Assembly (NCBI GenBank): GCA_934045905.1
Contig: OW203764.1
Coordinates: 35,671,328 to 35,735,327, forward strand
Length of the DNA stretch: 64,000 bases
Direction: 5' to 3'
Source of the DNA: Leuctra nigra
Lineage: Eukaryota > Arthropoda > Insecta > Plecoptera > Leuctridae
Both the position numbers and the translations under genes were made by a program. Of this stretch, positions 11,194 through 23,323 are shown one piece after another; positions within the stretch are counted from its first letter, which is position 1; each line of letters begins with the position of its first letter. Below the pieces are notes generated by a model, which had not been told where the DNA came from, did not search any database, and was given only the letters and a program-made list of their open reading frames with translations.

Positions 11194-12388
11194 TCTCTTA
11201 GGAAGATGTAAGTTTATATTAAACAATCATCATGCGATGATCAGGTTATTTTTTCATATTATTCCATTTTGTCAATTAGGTAAATTATCCCTTTCCCCTG
11301 GGCAGGGGGTTGGTGTACTTCCTACTAAATTTTGAGACTGATAAAATATAAATAAAAATACATTTCTTACTAACGCACCCTATTCGCATGTGTAAACCGA
11401 AAATTATATGTTTTGCACGTTTGTAACTATTTTGCCCATGAAAGGAGAATAAAAGTGCGAAGTTTCGTCATCATCACATGCAGGTGACGACTCTATCTGC
11501 TATCTGATACTAGACTAGCGCGAATTCGTGTAAACACAAATATATCGGTAAATACTCACTTCAAGCGACGTTTTTTTTTTTTTGGGGGGGGGGGGGGGGA
11601 CCATTCACATAATTTTTTAACAAATCATTGGACAAACGTTTTTTTAGCATTTAACATTGAAAGTAATTTATTGGGTCTGCATTTAAATATGGGAATAAAT
11701 AGAGGACGTAAATCTCACTTAATAATAGTTCACATCAATATTGATTTATACTTATAGGATACATCAGATAATATCTGATACAAAAATACATAACTAAGAA
11801 ACTTGTGATAGAATGAAATTCTTATGTTTGAATCGTCCATTATACGGATAAACCAAATCGATTTCAAGTGAATTGTATAAAAATCGTTATTGGTAGTTGG
11901 AAGGACACAATCCGGAGGCTGTTTGTACGTGATCTGACCACCGATGGCTGGACGTCCCACGAAATGATGCCTAGTTGCCTTTGTTGTCAGATACGTGATA
12001 TTAATAGCAACGATGTCTCTGGCGCCAGTTACATGGCGCCTGTACTTGCCTAGATCTTCGCAACACTTGACGTGATATACGCGCTGCACGCGTCAAAACG
12101 CGCAAGTTCGTAGGTGCGATGTTTCATCGATCCTTCTTCATTTTTACAATACATCTTGTAGAAAATGGACCATTTATTACGGAGCAAGTTGGAGTAGGCA
12201 ATACCTGGCTGGACTTGCACTCCTGGGTGCCTATTCTCGAGTTGAAACCGCATGCGAAAATGTTCGACTTTGCACTAGGGGCTCGACTAGGGGTTATTTT
12301 GTTTTATCAATGTTAAATTAACTGAATCCATTGTGCAGTGGCTCATTTCCGCATGATGAACATTTTCAACAAACTCAACTCAAGAATA
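11194..12388. other. No gene recognised; T/G homopolymer junction
   Basis: A T-run followed by about 17 G occurs at 11571-11599. Elsewhere the strand is unique-looking, with short open frames lacking any recognisable domain. Confidence 0.45.
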
Positions 12389-12560
12389 GGCATCCTGAGT
12401 CCTGGTTTCAATTCCCGCGGCGGGCTTTCCTAGCTGAGAGTTCTTCGTCGTTTCCCCTCAGTCAAGAGGCTTAAATGCTGGGAATGTTTCCTAATAATAG
12501 GCCATGACCTCTTCCTTCCTTCCTTCCCACCCTCTAACCTTGTCCCATCGTACAAACTAT
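12389..12560 (+). mobile_element. Degenerate SINE family D fragment
   Basis: The segment shows TTTCAATTCCCGCGGCGGG (B box and following bases), CCCCTCAGTCAAGAGGC and AATAATAGGCCATGACC, all matching the body of the SINE at 10909. The A box is not preserved. Confidence 0.65.
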
Positions 12561-15177
12561 GTCCTGGTGTAAAATATTCCTCAATCAAAAAGTTACGATC
12601 CAGTAATAATGTCTGAGTTACCTAAGTATAAAGAGAGTATAACCAAATTTAATGAACTTATTATTTGAAACTTAATATTTCATACAAAAATATGTGCTTA
12701 CATTCGTAAAAATTATTACATACTTTGTTAATTTAACGTAGCACAATCTGATGCTAATTTTGACATTATTGACCATCCCACACGTTCTTTGTCACATTGG
12801 TATGCCAAGTTGAGGCAAAGAGATGTCCTGAGGAGCAATGCTCTTGTTCAGAAACCATCAGATCTAAATGAATCTTTTTAATGCGAAATCCTTCAGATTT
12901 TGCATTAAAGTATACATTCCACTTTAGGCATTCGCAATAACTCAGCGGTGTGCTCAGGCCTCGGCGAGATAGAATATTGGTTTGAAGAATTATTCCCTTG
13001 AAACTAATTTATGAGAATATCGAATTCTTATCCGTTATTTCGCCCGTTATATTCTTTAGCCAACGAACGCACTGTCCGAATTGTAAAATGTGACATTTTT
13101 ATTGCAATATGGTTTATGGTCAGTTATGTGCGGCCGAAAGATTATTGATATGAAGGGGAAAAAGGATAAAATACTGTCTCTGTAATGTCAAATGCTTTAA
13201 ATAATAGATCATCGGGCAAAATAACATTAGGGAATGTCATTTCCAATATCCAATATGTTAAGAGCTTATAGTGAATGTTTGACAGACGAAACCACAACGA
13301 TGCAAATAACTTTGCGTTGAACGTTGATTAATTTCCCTGAGCGATTTCATTCAAAAGTCACGAGCTAATACTGAACACATTCGAAAATGGTAGGTATTAG
13401 TAGGCTTTATTAGGTATTAATTTCGTGCATCCACGTGGTTCTTGAGAAAATTACCCTTATTATGTAAGGATATTGAGAGGGTGAATACGGCAGACTCGAG
13501 AGCTGGAGACGAAATGTACCAGCAATTAAATTAGGCATTAATTTCAATTTGTTTGTAAAATGAAACGATTCTAACAATATCCACAAAGCGTTTATTTTGT
13601 TTGAAACATCAGAAAAGCGATAATGTTGTCACGAAAATGTATTCTGCTTTTTGTCGTTCAGTCTCTACCTAGTAGCTAGTAGTATAACAGGTAATTTGGT
13701 CGGTATACAAGTGATCATATTAAAATTTAAACCGATTAAACTAAGCTATTCGTTGTAATGCACGAACGCACTGAAGCGTAAGCTCAAAGCAAATTACATG
13801 TTAGTTTACTTTCAAATGGAAGGCAGTGAAAGCCGCCATTTTGTTCGTGGTCGAGTGACTCTCGTTGTCCTGTAATTCACGTGGAAAAAGTTGCTCATCG
13901 CAAAGTTCAATCTTCCAATCAGAGCTTTCGATCGCGATTTATAAAAAAACAACAGTTTTATTCACAAACAAAGCGACTTTAAGTTCACTCTTCAGTCAAG
14001 TTTGTCACTTTTGTGCATCCGAATTTACTACACAAAAAAGTGTTTTAAAAAAGTGTTTTAATATGAGACAGGGGACTATAACTTGAGATAGTTGAGAAAC
14101 ATCTTTACTAACTGAGCTAACCGGCCCGCTGTCGGACATATGGACACAACCCACTGATAATAGCGTCTGTGCGGTCTCGGGTTCAAACTCCGGTTCGACC
14201 GGATATTTTTCACTTTGCATATCCCTTTCTATCATCCTGACTCCCTGGAAGTTTACCAGAAAAACACAGTTTCTCATTACAGATGGAATTGTAATCGTAT
14301 TAACTGAAATTCCTCTTATAGGAAACAGATCAAACAATTATATTGTTATACCTACAACCTAAAAGTCAATTCTCCGTATATTATTTTGATCCTGAATCAG
14401 TTTCGGCATTATAAATAATCCATTCTCGACTCAATTACGTCAGAGTATTAGATTAATGAATAGCAACATGCAACAGACTAAATCTTAGTGAAGTGCATAT
14501 TACTGCATATTGCAAGTACGATGCATGCAGCACTCAACTCTCTCCCACGTCTCGTCAGCACACAATTTAAACAGTCATGAGATGATTAAATAAATCTTGT
14601 TAGTCTGTGTTCTTATTTGACGTTGAAGAAGTGGGTTAGGGGTTGGTTGGGACGCTGCTGGTAATGAGGCTGCTTGCTTGTGGGTGAAGGGGCGGGGGGA
14701 GGACTCGAGGGCTAACTTTACAACTGCAGAATACTCATTGCGATGAAGTTTCTGTTTATCTGGGTACTAAGTAGTAGTCGTGATGCTTTATGAAGAAGAC
14801 ACCTGAACGTGCTCCAGGAGATGGTGCTACGTCTCTGGAATTGATGAGCTAAGAAAGGAATTTCGAAAGTTAATTCACTTAGTTTTAACAACAATTGAGC
14901 TTCATAGGAACAATTAATATATCTCTAATATCTATCTATAAATACGTATACGAGTACTTAAAATGTGTTGTTTTTTATTTCAGCAGTTGTTTTAATGAAC
15001 AATTGATATTGGTGTTGATGAAAGAGACCATGAACGTGTATAATTTGAAACTTCTTGGAAAAGAAAAACTTGTGTTTAAGAGCTGAAAACGTCATTAATA
15101 TTTAAGTACATAATAAAATGTATTTATAAGTACTTTGTGCGCGTAATTACGGCATTGTGTTTTGCTTTTAGATTATT
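12561..15177. other. No gene recognised; tRNA-like fragment near 14.1 kb
   Basis: About 2.6 kb of AT-rich sequence. GCCGCCATTTTG at 13831-13842 is a strong YY1-type site, but no gene follows that I can build. Around 14110-14200 there is a rearranged tRNA-like piece: a minus-strand A-box-like ACTGAGCTAACCGGCC, then GGTTCAAACTCCGGTTCGACCGG. The tail ATATTTTTCA resembles that at 60.66 kb. Confidence 0.4.
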
Positions 15178-15254
15178 ATTCCAAAGTGCCTGACTATCCT
15201 GACTGACAATATCCTGACTATCCTGACTCCTGACTATCCTGGACTCCTGACTAT
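15178..15254 (+). repeat. Short tandem repeat, CTGACTATC-type
   Basis: CCTGACTATCCTGACT-like units are repeated about seven times with small length changes. It is a minor local minisatellite. Confidence 0.7.
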
Positions 15255-15458
15255 TTGAACATGTGTGCTTTTTGTATTTTTTCACCACATGTTCACTTGT
15301 GTATTTACTTACTTTACTTATCATAAAGTAATTCTGCTGTCTATGTAATACTCTGTACTTGGCTAAAGAGAGCGCAATATTGTCGCCCTACACTGGTCAT
15401 CGTGGAAACTTTCAATCAATCAAACAATCAATCAATCAATAATATTTAGTATGGGATC

Positions 15459-15885
15459 CAGGCGCGTAGGATCTACTTTTAACATGGGGGGGGGGATTGC
15501 GACCCCCGGAAGGGGGTCTGGGGGCGCAGCCCCCCAGCTCTAGGCCCGCAGGGCGTTTTTTAGAATTTAAACCAGTAAAAAGTGATTCTGGGGTTTTAAA
15601 ATGCACAAACTGAAGCATAAAACAGCTATAATTGTAGCTTCGAAGGGCATTTTTCGAATATAAACATCTTAAAATCGATTTTGGGAAGCTAAACTGCTCA
15701 AAGTACAACAAATAACTTACTATTTTTGCCCCGCAGGGCGTTTTTTAGAATGTAAACAATTTTTTAGGGATTCTTAGACACTAAACTTAATATTTTATGG
15801 TGAATGGGGGGTCAGCCTGATCGAGTAGGGGGGGGGGGGGGGCGACGATAATCCCCCCCAATCCCCTCCCCTTCCCACGCACCTG
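15459..15885. mobile_element. hAT-like MITE with 8-bp duplication ATGGGATC
   Basis: The ends are CAGGCGCGTAGGA and TCCCACGCACCTG, imperfect inverted repeats beginning with CAG as in many hAT elements. ATGGGATC occurs directly outside both ends (15451-15458 and 15886-15893), a perfect 8-bp target duplication as hAT transposases make. Internally there are G-runs, GGGGGCGCAGCCCCC (15519-15534) and a repeated CCGCAGGGCGTTTTTTAGAAT (15545, 15731). Non-coding, 427 bp. Confidence 0.85.
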
Positions 15886-15893
15886 ATGGGATC

Positions 15894-18287
15894 GAACTTT
15901 TTGATAAAGCTAATCATTTCAGAAAACAATTGGGTATTGTGCAAAGCTGATATTGTAAAAAAGTATTCCCACCTTATCTCGAAGAGGGGTGAGCGACTCC
16001 ATTGAACAATTTACTTTCTATGTGTGGACGACGTACAGGTCAGACCGTTACTCTGATCAAGCTGAAATTTAAAAAAAAAATACAAACATACATTTCAGAT
16101 TTTTTTTACAAAAATGTGTGGCGGTGACAAATTAAATTATGATGATACAAATACAGTTAAAATACAAATTGATAAGAGTAAAATAGACAGTTATTGACAT
16201 CAGCACATAGATTCACGTCATATAATATTAATAATAATTGGGGCAAATGCACAAAGTGTAAATAGAGTTTATATGCAATATGAAATAGTCTTTTTTTACC
16301 CTCTGTATTTTTTAAAAGAAATAAAGATCATTTTTATTATTAAAAATAAAGTTATGAAATTAGATAATAGGTACATGTATTTGATAAAAATTTGTGAGAC
16401 TATTGCACCTGATGCCCACGATGAAGGTGAAAATGCACGACAGTGACTATATTACTAATGTCAACGCGTTTTGGCTAGCATTTTCCTGTAGGGTTATTCT
16501 GGGTAAATTTCTCTGACGTAAAGTTTGTAGTTTGTTTCGTGTGTCGTGTTGTTTTCAATTGTCATAAATACAAGGAATTTAGAATAGCCCTAAGGCTAGA
16601 TTCACAAAGGAGTAAAGCGGTTACCCCGCTATGTCAGAACAAGCTTTTAGGTGATATTAGTAAAATGACAATGTTACACAGGTAAATGTTAATGATTATA
16701 AATGGTCAAATAACAATTTATCAAGATTGGTACGTTTTACAATTCATCGCCTGGTAATAGCATGGTAGATGAGATCATTGGTAATTTTGGTGCTATATGA
16801 GCTTCACCCTGGTTGCTAAAACAGGCCTTAACATTGTTTATTTCTCTGGGGGACAGGCAATTTGACAATAGTTTAAACGTATTTTAAATACAGTTGTGAA
16901 AGAAATATTAAAAAGAAAGACTGAAAAATTGTATCTTATAAAATAAGGAAATTAAATCAAGATTTAATTAGATGAATTAGATGAATTAGATATTACTTAT
17001 ACTTACTTATTTACCTACTATAAGCATTTGTCCCCCAGTGAGATTTTGTTCAGATGTGACTTCATGTTGCAGTTCCCCTATAACGGAATAAACTTATGTC
17101 GCTAAAACCGTTTGTGATTCTAAAACTATGTCCTAACTATGATAATAGTATGCATGCATACTCCGCAGTGTTAGAGCATCATCTACATAGGATAATGGTA
17201 AGTAATCACTCTACAATTGCCTTGGTAAAGTCAAACATAATGACTTGGAGTGTTCTAATCTCATTTGAAGAGCAATCTTTAAACCTTCACTGTATTATTA
17301 TTCAGTAGAAACCCTTGGAAGTCATCTCTAAGTTTTTATGAACGTTTTCTCACGAGCGAATTTAATTCTCGTACGCATCTAGGCAGCCGTGAGTGATACT
17401 CAGTTCACCTTAGACCCGGCTAGAGAGCGTTATGTTACATTAGAAATATGTCCTCTTTTCTCCGACAACATCCACAAGATTTACACTCTGAATTAATAAA
17501 TTCACTCCCCAAGAGTTTTATGTTACGTATTAACATTCCCAACGGGTTAAAAAAGACTATTTAAAAAATATGCTAAGGTGGAAAATGTTTTTTTAAAGTC
17601 ACGAACTCGTGGAATTTTACAGTCGAGCAGTTTACATCAGACGAAGAAACGCCATCAACACATCACATAACTTCTCCGCCCGGTCTTATGATATCCTGCC
17701 ACGCATTTATGACAAAATGGCGGCCGTGAGACGCTCTGAGATGGCACTCGGGAAGCATAACTTGCTTCGGTGTTAGTACACTTTCTGTCCAAACGCTCAA
17801 ATAATAGAAGTGCTTGTTGAATCATTTTATAATCATAATTATGTTAAGCCGTGCATGCAAATGGACGTCATCTTGTTGACAAAATCTCAATGACATCGGG
17901 CTTATCAAAATAGAGAATTTATTAAAACTGTATTTTGAATTTTCAGAGCAACAATTTATTTTCATTTCCTTTTTCTGTAACTTCAATGACTTCGAGAAGT
18001 AGCTAAACTAAAAATAGCTTTATGAGCGTAACCGTCGTGGATGGGCTCGTATTTTAGGGGTGGTTGGGCTTTTAAAATGTGTCATTTATCTACGGTGGTA
18101 AACGGGGTGAAGCTAATTTGCATCTGCGCTCTTCGCTGAACCTTGCTGGCAGAAGCGAAAACATTGTTTCACCGCCAGGCTAGTTTCAAACTTACAAACT
18201 ATAGGTATAGGGAAAGATTCCAATAACGCGATCCTTTGTCGGGGTGAATTTGTATTACCAATCTATAGACTCCGGAAGTCACATGTA
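15894..18287. other. No gene recognised
   Basis: AT-rich, unique-looking. A short fragment, CAGGTCAGACCGTTACTCTGATCAAGC (16036-16062), resembles the right-hand part of family A on the opposite strand. ACAAAATGGCGGCC at 17713-17726 is a good YY1-type site, but no transcript start or exon can be defined next to it. Confidence 0.45.
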
Positions 18288-18550
18288 ATAGGCTTCTTGC
18301 ACGTGACGTCACGCAAAAGGCAGTGCTGGTTGTGTCTGGTTGTAAATAATAGGTAAATCACTATTCCCATATGAATATTCAACCGGAAAATGTGTATAGA
18401 TAAAAATTACACATTATTTTTATCTTGTACATACTTAATTTCTTTCTTTCATAAGTATTCTAAATATGAGATTGGATGAACGTTGAAAGGCAGCCGTTAA
18501 TTTCTTTATCCCTTACATCTTTCTATGGGATGTTATGCAACACTTTATTT
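18288..18550 (+). mobile_element. Family C MITE, diverged copy
   Basis: ATAGGCTTCTTGCACGTGACGTCACGC at the left matches the family C left end and has the same perfect CRE palindrome (18304-18311). CTTGTACATACTTAATTTCTTTC and TAAATATGAGATTGGAT match its interior. The right end is degraded. Confidence 0.55.
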
Positions 18551-19596
18551 TAATTCATTAGAGGTAATAGATAATAATTTTATAGAAATTCTATATATGA
18601 ACAGCCATAGGGCTATTATAGTTTATCAATGCACTCAACAATTCTCTCTACTCGTCAACGAAGTCCAGCTTTTCAAAAGCCATAAAAGCTAAGCTTAGGA
18701 CTTAGTCCTTAAAATCAGAGATTGTGAGTAACTAAATAATGAGCTTTAATGGAAAGCTCCAACTAAATTGAGACAAAGTGTAGTTAAAACATTAAAGAGG
18801 CCTCGGGACATGGAAAACATCTCTGTGTGTGTCCCACTGGAATGCCAACATTAATTCAACGCTAGAAATGGTGAAATAATACAATACGCAAATAATATTG
18901 AAAAATATCTGCTTTAATTAAAAAAAAAACATAATATGTAGATTTTGGATGTGGGAATTCTTCCCTCAGGGTATCGTTATGCTAAAACAAACCCCTCGAT
19001 GAAGTATGAATTACTTTTAATTTATATTAGGACAACATACATACTCAAAAAATACGAACTCGACTTGTAAACAAATAGGTATAATGCTGTGTGTAGGTGT
19101 TGCAACCTATAGACGTTGATATAAGATTTTTTGTATTACAATACAATAAATACAATACAATAAATGAAAAATATTACATAAAAAAGGATATGAAGGTAGA
19201 AGGTCTCCGAAATAGCGGAAGTAGTGATATTATACTAGATAGGAATTTAACAGGTAGGTACATTTAACAAATTGACTCAAATATTTAAAAGTGTAACTAC
19301 TAAATGTTGATGTGATTGGCCCTTAAATTTTAGATTGATAAGGGAAATTGATCAATTACCACGTTTCACCCGACGAGGATAAAATATGTGCGAATATGTA
19401 TGGAACATTTCAGCTCCATCAGAAGAACGGGCTGAAATGGAGAGAAGCCACGGCGATTCTCAGACAGAAAATATATCAGTGACTGCGTAAAATGAAGACG
19501 GAGACTTTGGGGACGCAACCGTGAAGAGGGTCCATGCCTTGAACCAGTGGTGCAAACACAAGTCAAGCCTTTCTTGCGGCCCGCTGATGATATGAA
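18551..19596. other. No feature recognised
   Basis: Unique-looking AT-rich sequence with no supportable gene or repeat. Confidence 0.5.
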
Positions 19597-20233
19597 CTAG
19601 GAAAACGCTCAGTGTAACGCGTTGATGAGCGAGCCTTCGTACTGCATCCGATTTGATGTGCGTTTGCAAGTATCAGCTGCTCTACAGGCCTTGAAACTGC
19701 AGCATCAGAAGGTGCAGGATGAGAATTTAGTATACATTTTTAAAATATTTCAAGTTAACAGAATACAATGTCCTTAAAATGTCAATAACTTTTGAAAATA
19801 ACGACAGATTAGTCTTCCAATTGGCAAAATACCTAAAAGGTTGACCATGCAAAGACCATGCATGGCCATGACCATGCCTATGATCATGCAAATTTTAAGT
19901 TGATTGGTTAAACGGATCTAGTTTAAATTTCAATAATCACAAGATAGATGGGTTTAAATTGTAAAGAGTGGGAGGATTTGGCTGAAACTTTGTAAGATTG
20001 GGGACAATGTTGGTTGCAATGACTTTGCAAAATTGATCGGACCAACCAATCGAGAGATTTTTAAAAAATTTGATCAATCACAGGATCTCGTTCAAAAACG
20101 ATCCCAGATACCGCTTAGATTGCGTTAGTATGTGTGCAAAATGTCAGTGCAATTGCGAATGGTTGTGCGGTTTACCCAGGGCAGTGCAGGCAAAAAATAA
20201 AAACAAACAAAAAGAAGTGCCATAAGACTACCG
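19597..20233 (-). mobile_element. Family A copy 4, right end truncated
   Basis: CTAGGAAAACGCTCAGTG starts the copy. The diverged internal modules follow (GGTTGCAATGACTTTGC, CACAGGATCTCGTTC). It ends at the GTGCCATAAGACTACCG stretch without the terminal CGCTCGCT repeat. Part of the left interior (19640-19735) differs from the other copies. Confidence 0.7.
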
Positions 20234-20696
20234 TTTCGTTTTCAATGTAACATGATAAAATGCTCCTATTGCTTTATTTTGCTGAAACAGAATACGTACC
20301 ATTGATACGCGATACACTGTGGGGCAGGCAGAGTTATCAGCTTGTTGCGCGGGGCTCTCATTTCTAAAAGTGGGAACATCGATAAACATGCCTCAAATTG
20401 ACGTAGTTTTTGCTTCCCCTCCGTACTGATTGAAACTGAATACATCAGAAATCATAGTAACATTTCAGTGGTCAGTATCAGTATCAGTGTTTCTTGGTAG
20501 ATAACCCGAAGTCTAAATGCTTGCTGTCGATGCGTAGCGTGAGCGACTGTTGCTGACACAGCGTTCCATCTTATATGCAGTGATGATTTCAGTCATTCCC
20601 AAGCAGGGGAAATTACTCAAATGTAAAATGTAAAATGTAAAATGATTAAAATGTAATTATTTAAAAACTTATAGAAATCTTAACCTAGATCTGAGG
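20234..20696. other. No feature recognised
   Basis: No supportable gene. A short (AAATGT)n stretch lies near 20620-20655. Confidence 0.45.
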
Positions 20697-21095
20697 ATGC
20701 GCATGGTCAGGTGTTATTCCCTGTATTGTTGTATGGACCTAAGCAAGAGACTGGAAGCTTTTGAGATGTGGGTTTACCGTCGCATGCTACGAATCTCATG
20801 GGTGGACAAGGTTAGAATTGTCGAAGTGATGGAACGAATGAATAAGAACTTAGAGGTGATATTTTCCATCAAAAGACGAAAGCTAGAATACTTTGGACAC
20901 ATCATGAAGGGCAATAAATACAGGCTCTTGCAATTAGTCTTACAAGGGAAGATTGAGGGACAGCGTAGACCTGGCAGGAGGAGGACTTCATGGCTCAAGA
21001 ATCTGGGGGATTGGTTCGGGCAGAGCACGGGGTCCTTGTTCAGAGCTGCAGCATCCAAAGATGAAATAGACATGATGATCGCCAACCTTCATTAG
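20697..21095 (+). pseudogene. LINE reverse-transcriptase C-terminal fragment
   Basis: A 132-codon open stretch ends the C-terminal region of a non-LTR retrotransposon polyprotein. Recognisable landmarks are WVYRRMLRISWVDKVR, the basic IKRRKLEYFGHIMKG segment, LQGKIEGQRRPGRRRTSWLKNL and a final MMIANLH. These are typical of endonuclease-reverse transcriptase LINEs that end in this tail downstream of the polymerase. Endonuclease and polymerase domains are absent upstream, so this is a 5'-truncated dead copy. A GAAGATGATGAAGAAGAAGAAG tail (about 21105-21130) looks like the simple-repeat 3' end of such LINEs. Protein similarity is from memory of the family, not from a search. Confidence 0.8.
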
Positions 21096-21235
21096 AAGAG
21101 GGCACATGAAGATGATGAAGAAGAAGAAGATAGAAATCTTGTTGATATTCAGTGAAAACAGTGTTCTAATGCGTAGTACATTCTTTACATTTACATTCTA
21201 CGGAATTTTTGAGAAAAACCCCGAAATTTCGGTGT

Positions 21236-21549
21236 ATCTAGTGGAGCGGTCGCTCCACCCAGCCAAGTCGTACTGTACACTCACACTCACTCAACATACC
21301 GTAAATGCCTAATAAACTGAGGAGCAGACCAAACACTTTTACTGTAAGCAAAAACATGGCATTTTCGGCCTACTGGATCATAAAATTGGAAAATCTCACA
21401 TTGTTGTGAAATATCTTAATTTCGAGCTATGGCCCACCCCACCACATATACCAAATTTGGGAACAATAGGTTATGCCATTTGCGAGCTAGAGGGCCGTGA
21501 AAACAGTGAAATTACATCACTTTCATATTCTTCTTCTTCTTCTTCTTTA

Positions 21550-21580
<31 letters not shown>

Positions 21581-23323
21581 CAGATATCAGGAAACACCGC
21601 TATCACCGCCACAGCCTAAACGGCTGAACCGATCGATCTGAAATTTTTACCACATGTGCACTTTTGGCGTCTGAGGGGCCTTTTTATAAAACCAACCGGA
21701 AGTCGCCATTTTGAAACCGGAAATGACGTCATATCTCGAAACCGGCTGAACCGATCGGAACGAAACTAGCGTCAAACTATTCGGACGGTCATATATATGA
21801 AAATACAATAGTCTAAACAGAAATTTACTATTACTGAAACCGGAAATGACGTCATAAAAATGAAAAATCAGACTTTAATCACCTCTTACTACAATAACTA
21901 CTTATTCACAAGGTTTATAATGATACAAAACATTTATATAAACAAATTCTACGTGGAGTGTTTTCAGCCGCCATTTTGATAACCGGAAGTGATGCCATAT
22001 CTCGAAAACGGCTGGACCGATTGGAACAAATCTTTCGCTTTTCTTCATGGAATATTACTTGAAGCATATTTTGGTACCAAACGCAACTTTTCTTAGTAAC
22101 CAAATTGGAACTGGCTTATTTTTTTAAAGGAATTAGTCATTGTTGTTTTGATATGTGTTACAAATTGTTTAAATAAACTAAAAAAAATTGTGATATCCCC
22201 ATAAAAAACACTCCGTGTAAAAATACCAGCCAAGTCTCTTTAACTATAAAAAAAAAATAGAAGAAATCTAAAAATTCAGCACTGAAAAGGAGTGATATCA
22301 AAAAAGGAGCCAAGTCAACGAATTTTCCAAATTTTAATCGTACCATTGAAATAAAAATATCAACCCCCGAGAAATACTTAAAAAAAGGACTTGGCGCATC
22401 GTTTTTTTAAAGACATTTTTCTATTCTTAAGCTTATGCCACTCTCATACTACGTAGTTCAGAAATGCCTAGAAAAATTAGGACAAAACTTTCAAATTAAA
22501 TATTGAACATTCTGTAAAATATTTTAAATTTAAATATAAGTACGCAAAGAAACATAGCATTGTCTTACAAGCAATAAATACAGAACAGTTGTGTTTGTGA
22601 TTGGTAGGTACCTATAGTTTTGTGGGTACATCAACATACCTACTACAGCATTATACCTTGAACCTTCTCGCCGTGTAATTAATTGCTATTAATTAACATT
22701 TTATACCAAAAAAATTCATAAATTACATAACGTATTACTTTAGATAAAAATCTAGTCAGTAATTATTTGAGCAGCATGGCTCAGTGCACTAGTCACTTAT
22801 ACAAATCTCATTGACGGCCTTCTTGTAATGAGCGCTTTCGCTATTTCCCTCAGTCACGATATTGAGAAGTCTTCTATTAATATGACCCTAGAAATAGTGG
22901 CAATAACGAATAGACTAGGCCGCTTCCGTTTATTCGTTATTCGTTTATCCGTTTATTTCCTCTGAATATTGACAAAATACCAAAACTGCCAGTAGGTAAG
23001 AGTACTAGTTATATTAAAACGTAGTATGATTCGTCGATTATGAATGTGATTTACTCAGGAAAATATACTTGTAGAGTTCTTCCTATACTTTTAGGATAGA
23101 AAAGTGTCTTTAAAAAAACGATGCGCCAAGTCCTTTTTTTAAGTATTTCTCGGGTGTTGATATTTTTATTTCAATGGTACGATTAAAATTTGGAAAATTC
23201 GTTGACTTGGCTCCTTTTTTGATATCACTCCTTTTCAGTGCTGAATTTTTAGATTTCTTCTATTTTTTTTATAGTTAAAGAGACTTGGCTGGTATTTTTA
23301 CAAGGAGTGTTTTTTATGGGGAT
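21236..23323 (-). mobile_element. Family B element, copy 2, with an enlarged hairpin loop
   Basis: The left end is ATCTAGTGGAGCGGTCGCTCCAC at 21236. A (TTC)n-(GAT)n microsatellite at 21528-21579 sits where copy 1 has (AAT)n-(AGT)n. Two or three modules with YY1-, ETS- and CRE-like sites follow (21700-22010); perfect TGACGTCA occurs at 21724 and 21847. The terminal hairpin arms are about 22195-22426 and 23094-23323, with a loop of about 670 nt against about 90 nt in copy 1. The loop has no recognisable gene. Part of it (22770-22900) vaguely resembles SINE family D. Confidence 0.75.
22195..23323. repeat. Terminal hairpin of family B copy 2
   Basis: The arms are about 230 nt and highly complementary, running from ATCCCCATAAAAAACACTCC through ACTTGGCGCATCG to TTTAAAGACA. 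They enclose about 670 nt of AT-rich sequence absent from the other copies. Confidence 0.8.

Noticed and set aside
11571..11599. Poly-T/poly-G run as a functional element
   Set aside because: A homopolymer junction of this type is common at old insertion edges and may include assembly error. No further evidence.
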